Notes: generated by a model not told the origin, from the sequence alone. A stretch of DNA of 64,000 nucleotides from Amyloporia xantha (GCA_036971615.1 JAYKKR010000001.1:1674001-1738000), one strand, 5' to 3'; shown: positions 22,154 through 35,440, numbered from the stretch's first letter. Numbers and translations: made by a program.

Positions 22154-23620
22154 CTACATGATCCCCCGTTCCTGTGTCATTGGAAGCTGAGAGTGCAGCT
22201 GCTCAGCCCATCCACTCAGACCTTCGTTTGCGACGGTCTGTTGAGGCACCAAGACATGTAATAAGACCGTCCGCAAGTTGGAGAACATGGGAAGTGAGAA
22301 AACGCGGTCTAGCGGGGCAAAGCAATCTTGGCTCAGCCTTGTCAGAATCACTTTACTGCCCTGAGGATTCTTCCGAATCAAGCGCCGGATGTCCACAACG
22401 AGGTGGACGGTGTGCACAATATTGGATGTAAGGTGGGAGAGAACGTTGGACACCCAACCATGGTCAAAATTCATGTAGTTGATCTCCAAGTTGATGACAA
22501 TCTGTTCGAGCTTCGTGTTCAGCGAGAGGTCGACGTATCGTCCTGCGAATTCGTGTCAGCGGTCAGCATCACGCAGAACGGATGAGAATCACTCACCACC
22601 CAGTATCATTCTTGGCAACATGAGGGTGCACAGCGAGGCACCGGCAGCCTGTACAAAGCGCTGCAAGCTCTGAAACTCAGCAGTACGAAGCAACCGCGTG
22701 GTCGACAAGTTTCCCAGAATAATCTTCACGAGATTGACGGCGAGGTCCGCGCCCGCCATGAATGCCGCGATATCACCCATCGAGGGACCGTCCAGATGGA
22801 TCTCCGACAGCTTGACACCCCAACGACGCGTCGAGAACGCGCGAGCGTCGAAGCGGCGCGACAGGCCCACATCGCTGCAGTCCAGTTTCTCAAGGCTCGG
22901 GAGCGCGCAGAGGAGGCGTCCGAAGGTGAGCACGCTCGGGAAAACGACGGCGCGGAGCCGGAGGTCGGTAATGGAGGAGAAGGCGGACAGGTGGAGGAAT
23001 ACGTCCGGGTGCATGCCCTCGGCGCGCCACTCGCCGTTCTCGATGGACAGCTCGCGGACACGGGTCCACTTGCCGGCGAGCATGGCTGCGAACGTCCCGA
23101 GATGCGAGAGGGGGCTGCGCACGGGCCCGTCGCTGCTGCTGCGGATGTTCACGCCTGTGGGCCCCTTCCACCGCTTCGATGATCGCTTCCCGATTCGCAC
23201 GACCTCCATCCGGTGTGTGATGTCGACGACGTCGCAGCCGACGGGGACGTCGCGGAGGTGGTGGAGACACCTGATGCGCCAGCTGTGGCATACGGCTGCG
23301 CAGCGCAATAGTGTTTCGGGGTCGTTCTGCAGGCCGTCGATTATGATCAGCCAGAGCTCGACGGGGAGGACGGAGGTGATGGGAGATGGGGAGAGAGAGA
23401 CGATCGTCTGTGCGGGAGCGACATCGCTCGTCTGCTCGAGCGGAGGGACGCGACTTTGCGTCCGAGATCTGACGGCGTTGATATAATCGGCGATTCTGCG
23501 TCGCACGCTGCGCTGGTAGGCAATGCTCGCGCTGCTATCTATTGGATTGGATGAGGACGGCCCGTCCGTACGATCATGATCGGCTGCCGCGCGACGACGA
23601 AGGATAGTCCTGAGGGACAT
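22154..23620 (-). CDS. F-box B protein, copy 1
   Basis: 470 aa. Exons (minus strand) 22597-23620 and 22154-22542; a 54-nt intron in phase 1. The F-box-like motif is near residues 85-125 (SVLPVELWLIIIDGLQND, AAVCHSWRIRC). The middle contains the family-specific segment HLGTFAAMLAGKWTRVREL and PDVFLHLSAFSSITDLRL, shared with the copy at 35441-36950. The start at 23620 (MSLRTILRRRAA) was chosen because the open frame upstream lacks an ATG and a CTTGCAG acceptor-like site precedes it. This family differs from F-box A. A role in an SCF complex is inferred from the domain only. Confidence 0.8.
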
Positions 23621-24128
23621 GTACTGCAAGGAGACAGTTGGAACGTCAATCTTGCCTCGACTCAAGAGGGTATTTTTTAATGTGGACGGACCGTGACTTC
23701 ACCGCCGCCTGCACCGCCTCACGGCCCGTCCACAATCAAGTTGGTCGTCTAGGCCGCCGCCTCATGGATAGGGATGCCAGTGAGAAACATGAACTGTATA
23801 GATCTCGCCTCGACGGACACGTGCGGAGAGACACTTGTATGGTAGTACAATGACATCTGGCGCTGGGAGTGTGTCAAGCGAAGGGCCGAGCAACTGCGAT
23901 GGGCATGGGTGGTTTGACGGATGATCGATGAGGCCTGAGGGGACAGCAGATGTGTAGGACGGAGAGTATGTAAGGCGGGCGACTCCGAGTGGCGATCACC
24001 GGCGTCTAGCTGCGATCGGTGCAGAAGCGGGCGTCGGACATTTCCCCGCACCTGACCCCGCACTCGCTGCGGCCAGTCTCATATACAGTACGACTTGTCG
24101 TCTCTGCTGAGATCGTCCTCGTCCGACG
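23621..24128. other. Divergent promoter between F-box B and methylisocitrate lyase
   Basis: About 500 bp separate the two divergent start codons. No further coding signal is convincing; the GC content rises toward the lyase start. Confidence 0.45.
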
Positions 24129-26514
24129 ATGCCTCCCTTCCGCCCCCCACCCGGCATTCTCCCCCGCGCCATGCACTCCCTCACCTACACCTCCGTCCCT
24201 CCTCTCCCCCTCTCTCCACCCGCACCCTCCGCCGAATCCGCCGCCTTCGCCGCCCGCGTCGACGCGCTGGCCTCCTATTTCGCCCTCCCCCGCTTCGCCG
24301 CCCTCACCCGCCCGTACTCCCCCCAAGACGTCGCCTCCAAGCAGGGCTCCCTCCCCCCGCTCCCCCTCCCCTCCGCCCTCACCGCCGACAAGCTCTGGCG
24401 CCTCTTCGACCAGCGTGCCCGCGACGCGCGCCCCGTCCACACCATGGGTGCCGTCGACCCCGTCCAGATGACACAGATGGCAAAGTGGCAGGAGGTCCTC
24501 TACGTCAGCGGCTGGGCCGCGAGCAGCATGCTCACCACCGCGAGAAACGAGGTCGGCCCCGACATCGGGTGCGTATGCCTCCTCCATTTCCGTCCTCCGT
24601 GCTCATCCCGTGCAGCGACTACCCGTACACGACCGTCCCCAACCAGGTCGAACGTCTCTTCCGCGCCCAGCAGCTGCACGACCGCAAGCACTACGACGAG
24701 CGCATCGCCATGGGCCCCGACGCCCGTGCGACCACGCCGTACGTGGACTACCTCCGGCCCATCATCGCCGACGCCGACATGGGGTAAATGTCTGTCTGCC
24801 TTTTCTCTTCACCCAAACCCTCCCCGCGTGTGTAGCTGACGCGCCGCCACAGGCACGGCGGGAACTCGACCGTCATGAAGCTCATGAAGCTCTTTGCCGA
24901 AGCCGTGAGTCCCGCCCCGCCCTAGCCCGTATCCATTTCACATCTCACTCCCCTGGCCCCTCCTAGGGCGCCGCCGCCGTGCACCTGGAAGACCAGCTCG
25001 TCGGCGGGAAGAAATGCGGGCACCTCTCCGGCAAGGTCCTCGTCCCCGCGTCCACGCACATCTCGCGGCTCGTCGCCGCGCGCTTCCAGCTCGACCTGCT
25101 GCAGCACCCCATGCTCCTCATCGCGCGCACGGACGCCGAGAGCGCGCGCCTGATCAGCTCGACCGTCGACGTGCGCGACCACCCGTTCATCAGGGGCGTC
25201 GCGCTGCGCGGCGGGAGGAGGGAGAAGGCGCTCGCGGAGGCGGTGGAGGATGCGGAGGCGCGGGGCGCGAGCGCGGAGGACGTGGGGCGCGTGGAGGAGG
25301 AGTGGCTGGAGCGGAACGCACTGTCTACGTTTGAGGAGGGTGCGTCGCTTCGCTGTGTTCCCCGCATCCGCCTGTTTCCCTACTGACACTGCTCCTCCTC
25401 CTTCCCGCATATGCAGCCGTAGCCCAAGCGATCGAGCGATCGAGCCTCCCCGACAAGGACGCAGCCCTGGACGCCTTCCGCACCGCCGCGGAGGGAAAGT
25501 CAAACGCAGACGCGCGCGACATCGCACACGACATCCTCGGGGAGCCTGTCCTGTGGGACTGGGATCGTGAGTGCCTGCCGTCTCCGGGCGCCCGCCGAGC
25601 CTGCTGCTGACATTCCCCATTTCCGCCCCGCGCCGCGCACAGTCCCGAAGACGCGCGAGGGGTACTACCACTACACGGGCGGGCTCGAGGCCGCGACGCG
25701 CCGCGCGCTCGCGTTCGCGCCGTACGCGGACATGCTCTGGCTCGAGACGAAGCGGCCGGACTTGGCGCAGGCGCGCGGGTTCGCGCGCCGTATCAGGGAG
25801 CGGTTCCCCGGGAAGTGAGTGCCCAGGCTGCAGCGTGCTTGTGTTTGGAGTCGTGATGTCGTGAGCTGATCGTGCGTGTCGGGGCAGGTGGTTCGTGTAC
25901 AACCTGAGCCCAAGCTTCAACTGGTCGGCGCAGGGGTTCTCGGGTGCGCTGCTCGCGATGTCTCGCCGGTCGTGTCGCTCGGCTCACTCTGGTTCTTTTT
26001 TGTGTGGCAGATACGGACCTCAAGAACTTCATTTGGGACCTTGGGAAGGAGGGGCAAGTGGTTCCCCTTCCTCCTGTTAATGGCGACTTGTAACTAACGT
26101 CGTGCTATCCGCAGCTTCGTCCTCCAGCTCATTTCGCTCGCAGGCTTGCACCTGAATGCGGCTGCAACGGGTCTGTTCTTTCCAGACCTGTCCGCCGTAG
26201 ATGTACACTCACACAGACCCTCCTCTCACCGTAGCTGAGCTCGCCGAACGATACAGCACGGACGGCATGCTCGCGTATGTCGAGCTCGTCCAGCGCAAGG
26301 AGAAGGCGCTCGGCTGCGACGTGCTCACGCACCAGAAATGGTGCGTCGTCTGTCCTTCGCTCTCGTGAGGGTGTCATGTGGGACTTTCATTGACCTGCGA
26401 CGTTCGTGGTGCAGGAGCGGCGCGAACTACATCGATAGGATATTGACGACGGTGTCGGCGGGCTCGTCAAGCACGTCGGCGGTAGGGAAGGACTCGACGG
26501 AGCATTCGTTTTGA
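24129..26514 (+). CDS. mcl1: Isocitrate lyase superfamily, probably mitochondrial 2-methylisocitrate lyase
   Basis: 571 aa in eleven exons: 24129-24568, 24616-24783, 24853-24904, 24967-25339, 25417-25566, 25643-25814, 25888-25943, 26011-26053, 26115-26170, 26235-26340, 26415-26514. The active-site loop [15 protein letters not shown] identifies the superfamily. Several segments resemble the methylisocitrate lyase branch rather than glyoxylate-cycle isocitrate lyase: [31 protein letters not shown] and [17 protein letters not shown]. The Ser/Pro/Arg-rich start without acidic residues fits a mitochondrial presequence. The reaction would split 2-methylisocitrate into pyruvate and succinate in propionyl-CoA breakdown. 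The intron at 26054-26114 uses a GC donor (GCAAGT). The usual DTGHGG box reads DMGHGG. There is no C-terminal peroxisomal signal (ends HSF). Confidence 0.85.
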
Positions 26515-26602
26515 GGGCTGGACGGTCGGGGTTCACTCTGCTGATGATTTACACAGAGATGTAAGATGTAATCGATTAATAAATTGGTAAGGTATGACAG
26601 TG

Positions 26603-29600
26603 CTATCGCTTGGCATAACGCAAGAAACGCGACGCGACTATACCATTCACACAGTAAGTATATGCTGAGTCTGGATGGGACGACGGGTACTCACCGATAG
26701 TGCAAAGTATGTTAAATACTACAGAAGGACCATTAGCGACACCCGTCAAGAGCATGTAATAGCCCCACTCACTGAAGAAAGCGAAGAGGATAAACGCATC
26801 TCTCCAACGATTGTCGTATGAGATGTTGAGAGGCGTGTAGAATTCGTCTCCAACCTATTTATTGAGAATGGGGTCATGTTGTGCTCAGAGACCACTCGGA
26901 CATAAGATCACTCACCGAATACTGGCAGTAGCGACAGGACTCCGTTGCATTTGGATTGTCCAGATACCCGCCGAACCCAGACACAAACTCTCCCGCCCAC
27001 TGCTGACACGTTTGCCCCGAAGGAGGGTGGAAGATGCTGAACTCGCTGCTGGCACACTCGATCTTCAAACCACTACACGGTCATTTTTGAGCGCCCTTAT
27101 GCAATGAGAGCAACGATCGATCCACTTACTGCAGCTCCGTCGACAAAATCGTGCTGAGCGTGCGCGTGTACGGGTCGAGTTGATAGAGCCAGGATCTCCA
27201 GAACCTCTCCATGGTGGGATAAGGAAGCGTGACACCGCAGAAGGTGCCCAGAACCACACCCATGAAGGGATTGAACAGTGGAGCAATCTAGTGCGCGGTG
27301 AATCTCTGATTGGCTTGGCGAGTACTAGAGGAATTCCGCGTACCTGCATGCTAGGAGATAGGGCGCCGATCAATTGACCCAAGCTGACACCGAACAGCTC
27401 CATGAAGAGAATGATCAGGAGCTGGAAGAAGGTCCCGCCGATCCCAGCTGAACCCTTTCCGAATCCCATGGGGTAGACCTGTCGCTCGGAATTAGGCTGG
27501 CTGCTTGCCATATCAAGGAACCTCACATACCATGAGAACCCAGTAAAGGATAGCACACAGGATCGAGTACGGAATCTCTCCAACCAGCTGTCCGATGGCG
27601 AAGACGTATGGAGAATAAATTCGACTCGACGCCTCTCGGATGAAAATTCCTGCCATCGGAAAGAGCTCTGTCAGAAAAGGTTAATTACTACACAGGTAAG
27701 GAACCTCACTCCTGTTGATAATCCACATTGGTTCCAGTTGACCCATGACGATCGCAGGCAGAATGGTCACCCAGTAACTGATCACGACATTAGACCGGGA
27801 GCAAACATCACAGAAATGCAACCCACATTCCGAAGACACGATACTGGAGGTCTCGCACAGTGTGCCCGAGCTGGAGGAACGGTAGCGAGACGAGGAGCGA
27901 TATGAGACCGTGCACAAAAAGTCTGCTGAAGACGTAGTCCGGGGATCTCCACAGCATGGTGTTGTTGCGCTTGACCACCACCTGTAATTGGTACCAGAAG
28001 GATGTTGCATCTTCACGAGCAAGTTGAGTAAGCATACCACAATAGATGGATAAGGATGGCCTACAAGTGGTTGGCTTGTCGTCAAGTGGCTTCTGCAATG
28101 ATTCGCTCCTGATACGCTGGATTTCTTCCCTCACTTTAGCGCACTCCTTGGAGTCCAGCCAGACATCCTTCCAGTCCCGATCACCGATACGAGGGGCCAG
28201 ACCTGCACCTATCGCGTCAAGCATGAACTACGGATTATCGCATCGTACAATCAGCCTTGTACAACTCGGCAGCAATAAACAGAATGCTTTACCTCAGCTG
28301 GGTTGACATTGGGTGGGCAGACCGCACCATGACGGGCGAAATAGTCACGTAAGATGACCGAGTCAGGTCCGATGTCACCGAAGTAGACGGTTTCGCCCCC
28401 TCGCTCGAGCAAAAGGAGCTTATCGAAAGTTTGAATGAGCATCGACGATGGCTGATGTATGGTGCAAAGAATGGCTTGTCCGGTATCTGCCAGTTTTCTG
28501 AGGAAGCGAACGAGGTTCCATGCGCTCTGACCGTCCAGACCAGAAGTTGGCTCATCCAGGAAAAGCAGTGAAGGCTTGCTCGCCAACTCCACGCCGATGG
28601 TCAGTCGCTTACGTGCTTCCATTCCCAGACTGTAGACGATGGCATCGGCCAAGTCTTGCAGCTCCAGCACCTCGATCATCTCTTCGACATAGGCGTCCTT
28701 CTCAGCTTTCGAGATGTTGGATGGTTGTCGCAGGTAAGCGGAGAATCGCATAGCTTCTCTGACCGTAGCCGTTCCTTCATGAACATCCATTTGTTCCGCT
28801 TCCAGAGGGAGTCAGAAAGACGGGAGGGATGGAGTTGAGGAAATGTACACACCGTACGCTGTCTTCCGTGCAAAGTCGCTCCGTAACGGACGGCCATCCA
28901 GAAGCAGCTCTCCAGTTACAACACCGATGTTCTTGCGCTGAGCTAGGACATCCAGGCATGTTGTTTTACCTATAGGATGAGACAGAGCGTGTGAGGGTTA
29001 TCGATACATCTCATGAGTTTGTACATACCTGCACCAGAGGATCCCATGAGAGCGGTGAGTGTACCAGGTTTGCAATACCCATAGACATCGTGAAGGAGTC
29101 GTCGCGTTCCACCAGGAACAGGGACGTGATAGTTGATCTGTTCCCACGTGAAAGGCTTCACATCGAACTCCAACTCGGCACCACTATCGACGCAGAATTA
29201 GAAGTACAGCGTAGACCCTCTCCAACAGAGACATACCCTTCTTTGCTAACGCCTGCCTCAGCATCAACAGTATCCTTTGGTTGGCCCTCACGCCCGGCCT
29301 TGCGTGCCTTGAGAGCGGCGTTCCGAGCTCTTAGATCATCGTCCTCCTCGACATAGATGGTCACGCCAGAGCTGCCATAATATTTCTGGAACATCCTGTC
29401 AGGAAGAATAAGGGTATGATTTTTGGGTAGACGTACCGGGAAGTATTCGACAAGCAAAACCTGTGTCAGCTGGAACAGGACGAAGAACCCAAGGAGGACA
29501 AGGAAATCACGGCGCCAGATATCCTTGACGCTAATACCATAGCTGGTTTCAATGTATGTACGACCGGGGACTGCACTTAGACCCGCGGCAGCACCATAGA

Positions 29601-32487
29601 GCGTGCAAGCCTGGTTAGGACCAACGTCACTCCTGGACTAGCAATCAGAAAGTAGACTATGACAGAGTCGCTCATGCTTGACTCACGGATACTTGTCAAC
29701 ACCTGGTGGGTTGCGAGGAACAACGTAATTGCCATCGCACACTAACTGCAATATTGACATGAGAAAAAATTGCCATAATGCAATGGGTTTGACCCACGTC
29801 AATACGCCCGAATTCGTTCTCCATGAGACCCGCCCAAGCTAGAAACGCAAATGAGCCCTTTATTGCTACAATAAGCGCACATTTACCTACCATATGTGAG
29901 CGGGTTGATGTAGTACTGTGAAACTACCAATCAGTGCTAATAACCTCAACATGTTAATCAGCCACTCACAATCCAGAACAGCCATCTCTTCATCTGGAAG
30001 ACGGGTATCATGTAGCCAACGTAAATATTCAAGATCGGCAAGATGAAGGTGGCCATCCGGAACGCCACGTCGAAATTCGTGCACATTAAACCGAATGTTC
30101 GGAAGAAACCTTGCATCGTGAGGAACGCTAAGTATACCTACAATGAAGTGGCAGAAAGGTAAGATCATAGCTATATGGCGACACAACTTCAATGCTCACG
30201 AAGAGATGGAACGTCCAGAAGGCGCCACCATTATAGTCGAGCCCAGCCATGAAGTAGACAATGACATTGAAAATGAATATCTTCGGAGCAGAGAACGGGA
30301 TATCTGCAACTGTGTTGGCGATCGCGGTCGCAGCTGGACGATAAAGACTGTAACTAGTCTATATTCCCGTGAGCATGGGATCTACACTATTGAGCTTTCC
30401 GATGATATACCTGTTTCTTCATGATCGGCCGACCCAGCATTTGTGTACCCATCTGGAAACAAAGGAATCGGTCGATCTCTAAGCCATCACACAGCAGTAA
30501 CAGGTGCTCACCTCTCCGAAAGTATCCAGACATGCATTCAGCAAAGCGGTATAAATGACCGATCCTCTGGTAAACCCACCGGCAGCGTCAGCTTTAAGCT
30601 TGAAGAACGCCGCCCCAATAGTAATCGCCACAATCTGGCACCGGGAACATACATCGTCAGCGAGTAGACCACACAGCGACGTCAAATATCAGGCACACTC
30701 ACGGTGTACAGCGTGTAACCTGTTATCAGCTGGAATCGATCCTGCAACCGCATCTGGAACTGGCGGATGACCAACGCGCGGACCTGATTGATGAATCCCT
30801 GCGTGTATGGGCTCTTCTTCGACACTCCACGTTTCTTGTCTGCCTCGACAGCCGCGCGGAATGCTTCCTGGTCCGCCTTGTCGTGCTCCATGAGCACCTT
30901 GAAATCATCCAGAGACCGGTGCATATCCTTTGCAAAGTCCGACCGCAGGAATGCCTGCTCGAGCTCCTCAGGCGTAGTGGGGACGTCCCTTTCTGACCGG
31001 CCTTCTGCGAACTGCCGCTCATTCGGGTCCGTGCAGCCAGTGAGGTAGTCGGGGGTACTCTGGCGTGGGAGAGACTTGTATCCGAGTCCTTCGAAGTAGG
31101 CGCGCGCCGCGGAAGGCGGGCCAAAGTAAACCTGACGGCCCTTGTCGAGGACGAGGATCTTGTCGAAGAGCTCGTAGATCGATTCACCAGCTTGGTACCT
31201 GTATATAAATACGTCAGCTACCAGAGGAGTCCCTGGCACAAATGAATTGCGTACAAGGTGACGAAAACAGTTTGACCGAGGACATCCGTCATGACCCTCA
31301 ATGACTTCACGAAGTCAAGCGCGGTACTGGCATCCAACCCACGAGTCGAGTTGTCGTAGCACAGGACGTGGGCGCGGGTGGCCATCATTTCTGCGATCGA
31401 GGCACGCTTACGCTCGCCTCCTGACACACCACGGACGAACTCGTCTCCAACATAAGTGTTCGCTGTATGGGAGATGTTGAGCATCTTGAGAAGTGTTGTC
31501 ATTACGGTCTCGTTGAATTCCTTCCGCGAGATGCCAGGCAGGCGGCCCTTGGGTCCCGGCGTCTTCAACGACAGAGCAAAGGACAGTGTCTGGGAGACGG
31601 TCAATGAGGCGATGTGAATGTCGTCTACCATAAGCTAAGCATATGGCACGACAAGATGGTAGAGACAGCGGCAAACCTTCTTGGTTGTAGACTACCTCGC
31701 CTTTGTAGTACTCCGCCATCTCCTTAGCGTCAATACCGGCATAGCGGACGTCGCCGTCAACACTGGCGTATTCCCGCCTTTCGTTTGCAACCGTTTTGAG
31801 GAAGGTCGAACATCCGGCGCCTGGACAGCCTAGAACGAGACACATTTCACCGGGCTTGAGCAAACCATCCTGTCTACATGCACAGATTTTATCAGTTGAT
31901 GGCGAGGCGAGGCGGGCTAAAGGCTTACTCATGAAGAATAGTCGTGGTCTCGACCTTTTTGTTCTTAGAAGGAATAACTTTCGATATCAATGGCCAGAGC
32001 ATGTGGACAGGAGTGAGCCAGAAGTTCAGCGCATTCTCTGCAATACTTTGTTAGCGAGCATAAACAAGTGAATTATTACAAGACATACGTCCGAAAGTCC
32101 TGACATATAGCTGACCAGATTAAATTGAGTGGACGGCTTAGAGGACGTATTTTTAGGAGACGGACAGCATACCTTATGACCAGTTCCTCCTGCCACGTCG
32201 ACACGGAGCTGTTCCCAGGTAACTCCCACGTGCTTGTGCTGTATACCAGCATTTTGCATCGCATCGTTGGACGAAGTAAGATATTCGCGCAGATCAAAGG
32301 TCTCTAGAGCGTCGCCATGGCGCCCTTTCTCGACGTCGTAGGTATCTTGCACCTTCTCATCTGACGCCTGAGTTCGCGAGCGTCGCGACAATGCTCTAGA
32401 TAGTTCAGTGAATGTGGCCTCTGCTTCCAAAATGTCTACGTGATGCTCGCCAGCGAGAGTTTGCTGGTCCATGGGAGTTTCGGTCAT
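26603..32487 (-). CDS. PDR-type ABC transporter (ABCG, full size)
   Basis: About 1480 aa in 27 exons, a drug/lipid efflux pump of the plasma membrane with layout NBD-TMD-NBD-TMD. Exons from the 5' end: 32173-32487, 32089-32099, 31929-32045, 31677-31873, 31255-31624, 30703-31198, 30512-30634, 30411-30452, 30200-30358, 29970-30137, 29891-29915, 29798-29838, 29687-29745, 29437-29632, 29237-29385, 29029-29183, 28853-28969, 28293-28798, 28065-28227, 27827-28010, 27710-27777, 27531-27667, 27344-27478, 27130-27287, 26916-27072, 26695-26854, 26603-26637. NBD1 has the typical PDR Walker A with Cys (GCPGAGCST), signature VSGGERKR and [14 protein letters not shown]2 has [17 protein letters not shown] and [11 protein letters not shown]. 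The C-terminus ends RFLRYAKR. The 11-nt second exon is the least certain piece. Its stop is 88 bp from that of the lyase gene. Confidence 0.93.
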
Positions 32488-33550
32488 TGTATCAGGGGAG
32501 AAGATGTGAAAGGGACCTGTAGCTCGGGCTTGGTAAGGAGAGATGAACGGTAGTGGTGAACATGTTGTTACGGAGAGAGTGAGTTTATAAACGAATCGGT
32601 GCCGACCCACCGCCAGAGGGAGTTGTTGACTCTACACATCCTTCATCTCGCTAAAAACAGCACTAGGCGCCCGCGTCTTCTGGCAGGAATGAGGTCGTAC
32701 TCGGCGGGGAGAGTCACATTGTCGCTCCTTTCATCGCGGAGCACAGCAAAGTCGCTCAATATGGAGGGTTTACTTCGGATATCCCACATTCAAGGGCCTG
32801 TCACATCTCATGGCCTGCTCGAACGAATACAGAAGGTTTGAGCTCGATGTCCAAGGCGATCGGCATACCTGAGCTTGAGTCAACTCTGTCCTGATTGGCA
32901 TAAGTTCGGGGTTTAGAATTTCAAATACCTTCGGTAGCGAGAAAAAGCAGCGCTGGTCACATAATTCCGGAAACGCACGGATGGATGAACCGCGGCAGGC
33001 GTGCGGTTCCGTGCATTGTCCGACTGTTGGACTTGCACCCGGGCCCCCAGTACTCAGTTTTCAGCATGCCTAGTGTAACAAATCTATTAGAACGCTTGAC
33101 TCACTAAATGACTTCCAGTACGAGCGGCTAAATAGCGGACCCATTCTTGACTCACTTCAGTGATCTAGATCCGTGAAACGATCGATCCACGTGTCTGGAT
33201 AACCTCAGGCTCGGAAACCTTCCGCGCACCTCCTGTTGACTTTATGTATTTCCTGCATACAATGTCTGTATTATAGATGGTTTCGGAGCATCATATGCAA
33301 TTCGTGTGTATATGGAGCTGTTCAGGATCGCGCGATGTGTGCAGCGACTCACTCGATGCGCCCTGGTGTCAGGTATATGGGAAGAGATCAAAGCAATATA
33401 TGGCATGCATCATCGTGACTACTTCACAGAGAAGTCCAGTCAAAGTACGCCGCACGCAGATCAGCTGAATTTCCACGTTGGTAACATAAGTAGCATCAAC
33501 GCGCGATTTGGCAATCCGAAGGAGAGCACACGCTTGTATAATCTGGCGGT
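32488..33550. other. Upstream region of the ABC transporter and 3' flank of F-box A'
   Basis: About 1 kb without a convincing gene. The first part is the transporter's promoter. Short plus-strand frames from 33236 onward overlap the antisense of the F-box gene and are shadows. Confidence 0.4.
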
Positions 33551-35028
33551 TCACCCGGTGCTCACGCCGGAGCGAGATGCGTATGTACAGGATTCGTTGC
33601 CACACGAGTCCGCGTGGGATAAGATCTTGGCGCCCTGGTTAACGCAAGTTGCATCAGCATCAGTTGACTTTATGAAGAATAAGCAACACACAAATTCACG
33701 GCGCCAAGCTTGCAGCGTTTCCCTACGCGGGCCAGTGGTCCCGATGTCCTCACGATACACCTTCCCACGACAGAACCACCGCTCGATGAGAGGAAACTCA
33801 ACACCGCCGTCATACTGTATGCCGACATGAATTCCCGACGCGCACAAATGGGGAAGCAGGCCTGTGAGCCTGTCGAGCTCTGCCCTCTGGCTGGTGAGCC
33901 GCTCCGACGGCGGGTTTGTGCCTACCATGCGGACGACCACCTTTGCAAGGGACGTGCCGTCCGCCATGTGCGTAAGCTGCGCGTCAAGATCGAGCCAGTT
34001 GATGATGGCCACGTCGGCGAAGCGGCCGCCGCGGAGGACTAGGGTGATGTCGATGTGCGTCAGGGAGGGGGAGGGGAATCTAGAGAGGAGAGGGAGGGTC
34101 AAGGTGTTGAGCTGTATTTGGAAGCAATCGAGTATAAAGAGGCAGAGGGTGCGAATCGGCGTATCGGGAGGTACCTGGAGCTGAGAGACAACAGAAGAGA
34201 CTAGAAAGGAGGGGCGTCAGCCTAGGAAGACATAGGTATGGTGTTTTTCGTACTTGCAGAAGGCCCCTCATTTGGCGGCCACAGATTGAGTGTCAGGCTT
34301 CTCGGCGAGTATGCGGCCCTTTTGAGCAGAGAGCATACGCTTGCTGCATCTGAACTTGTTTTAATTGGGATCTCCAAGTTCCAGAGCTTTTCATAATCGA
34401 CGACGCGCAGGGTCCAGAAGGCATTGATATTGTTCCGCGATACGACATTGAGCTCTGGGACAGGATGCGTGCCACGCTGACGCTCATTATCCATCCTGGC
34501 CAACGTCTCATTCTCTACCCTCTTCATCATCAGCGGCTCAAGGTCGTCCGTAGACAGAGAAGAGATGTTCGGGAAAATGGAAGGTATAATTTCCATGTCT
34601 GTCCGATCAACTACCACGCCTATCATCTGAATGCTCTTGATGGTAGGAAAGCCAGACCGCTGCCAGTGTTCCATTCTGGAGTCTAATGCAACCCCAAAGC
34701 AGTTGTCCAAGAAGGACGGGGGTGCAATGTTCAGGTGTGAGACATTGCGCAGGGCGGTCAAAAATACGCATGCCATTATAAGGTCCGATACGACGAGTGT
34801 ACGGACCCATCCAGCGATACCGTCATACTTGTGAAGAGATTTTTCTTCCATTTCACGAAAATCCTCGTCTGATCTCACATCGAGAGTATGGAAGATGTGG
34901 ACGCGAGTCGCGGGCAACCACGAATGACATGTGAGGCTGCAGGCTTTGAGAGTAGGAAGATCATTCCACAGATGATCAATAATTTGGTCGCAGATTTCAG
35001 GAGGTATGTGGGGAGGATCCGATGCCAT
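33551..35028 (-). CDS. F-box A' protein (inverted intact copy)
   Basis: 474 aa. Exons (minus strand) 34254-35028 and 33551-34200; a 53-nt intron in phase 1. Exon 1 is 775 nt, the same length as in the copy at 20201. The F-box-like start is IPPEICDQIIDHLWNDLPTL with CSLTCHSWLPATR. The C-terminus GVSTG matches GNEV..SAVSIG of the other copy, so the stop is in the family position. It has diverged but has no lesions. It is oriented opposite to the 20201 copy and pairs head-to-head with F-box B'. A role in substrate choice by an SCF ubiquitin ligase is inferred. Confidence 0.85.
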
Positions 35029-35440
35029 CTCGGTCGAAAGTCTGACCTAGTCGGAGCTAATGCAATGAATTTACGGCAACGTCGTGCACGCGATCTAAGG
35101 GCAAGGGAATTGTCAGCATGTTATCAACTCTTAGCAAGCGTGCTTGTCAACCTTGACCTACAGTTCTGCGTTCGAGCCTGATGCTGTGGACTTGTGGAAT
35201 GTGTGATGAGTGCGCTCGAGACTCGACTACTTATTTCCAGAATGGGTCACAGAAGCAGAAACGGAACCTTATAGCCCTATGATGATCATTTATTCGGGGA
35301 ATGCCATTTCAGCGTGATGTGTGCTGTGCAGTTGCAGGAGCCTGTGACAACAAGATGGGAATGGATACCGACTGACCGTTGTAGTACTCCTGCTCGAAGC
35401 GACTGCAAGTCGAACGCCCAGATTCGCTCTTGTCCATACA
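35029..35440. promoter_or_regulatory. Shared divergent promoter of F-box A' and B'
   Basis: 412 bp separate the two start codons, which point away from each other. The A' side retains leader sequence related to the other A copies (CATGCTGACAATTCCC on the minus strand). Shared control of the two genes is possible but inferred from layout only. Confidence 0.5.

Noticed and set aside
24006..25920. Minus-strand and other-frame open frames around the lyase gene
   Set aside because: They overlap exons with clear lyase conservation and are Gly/Arg/Pro-rich shadows.
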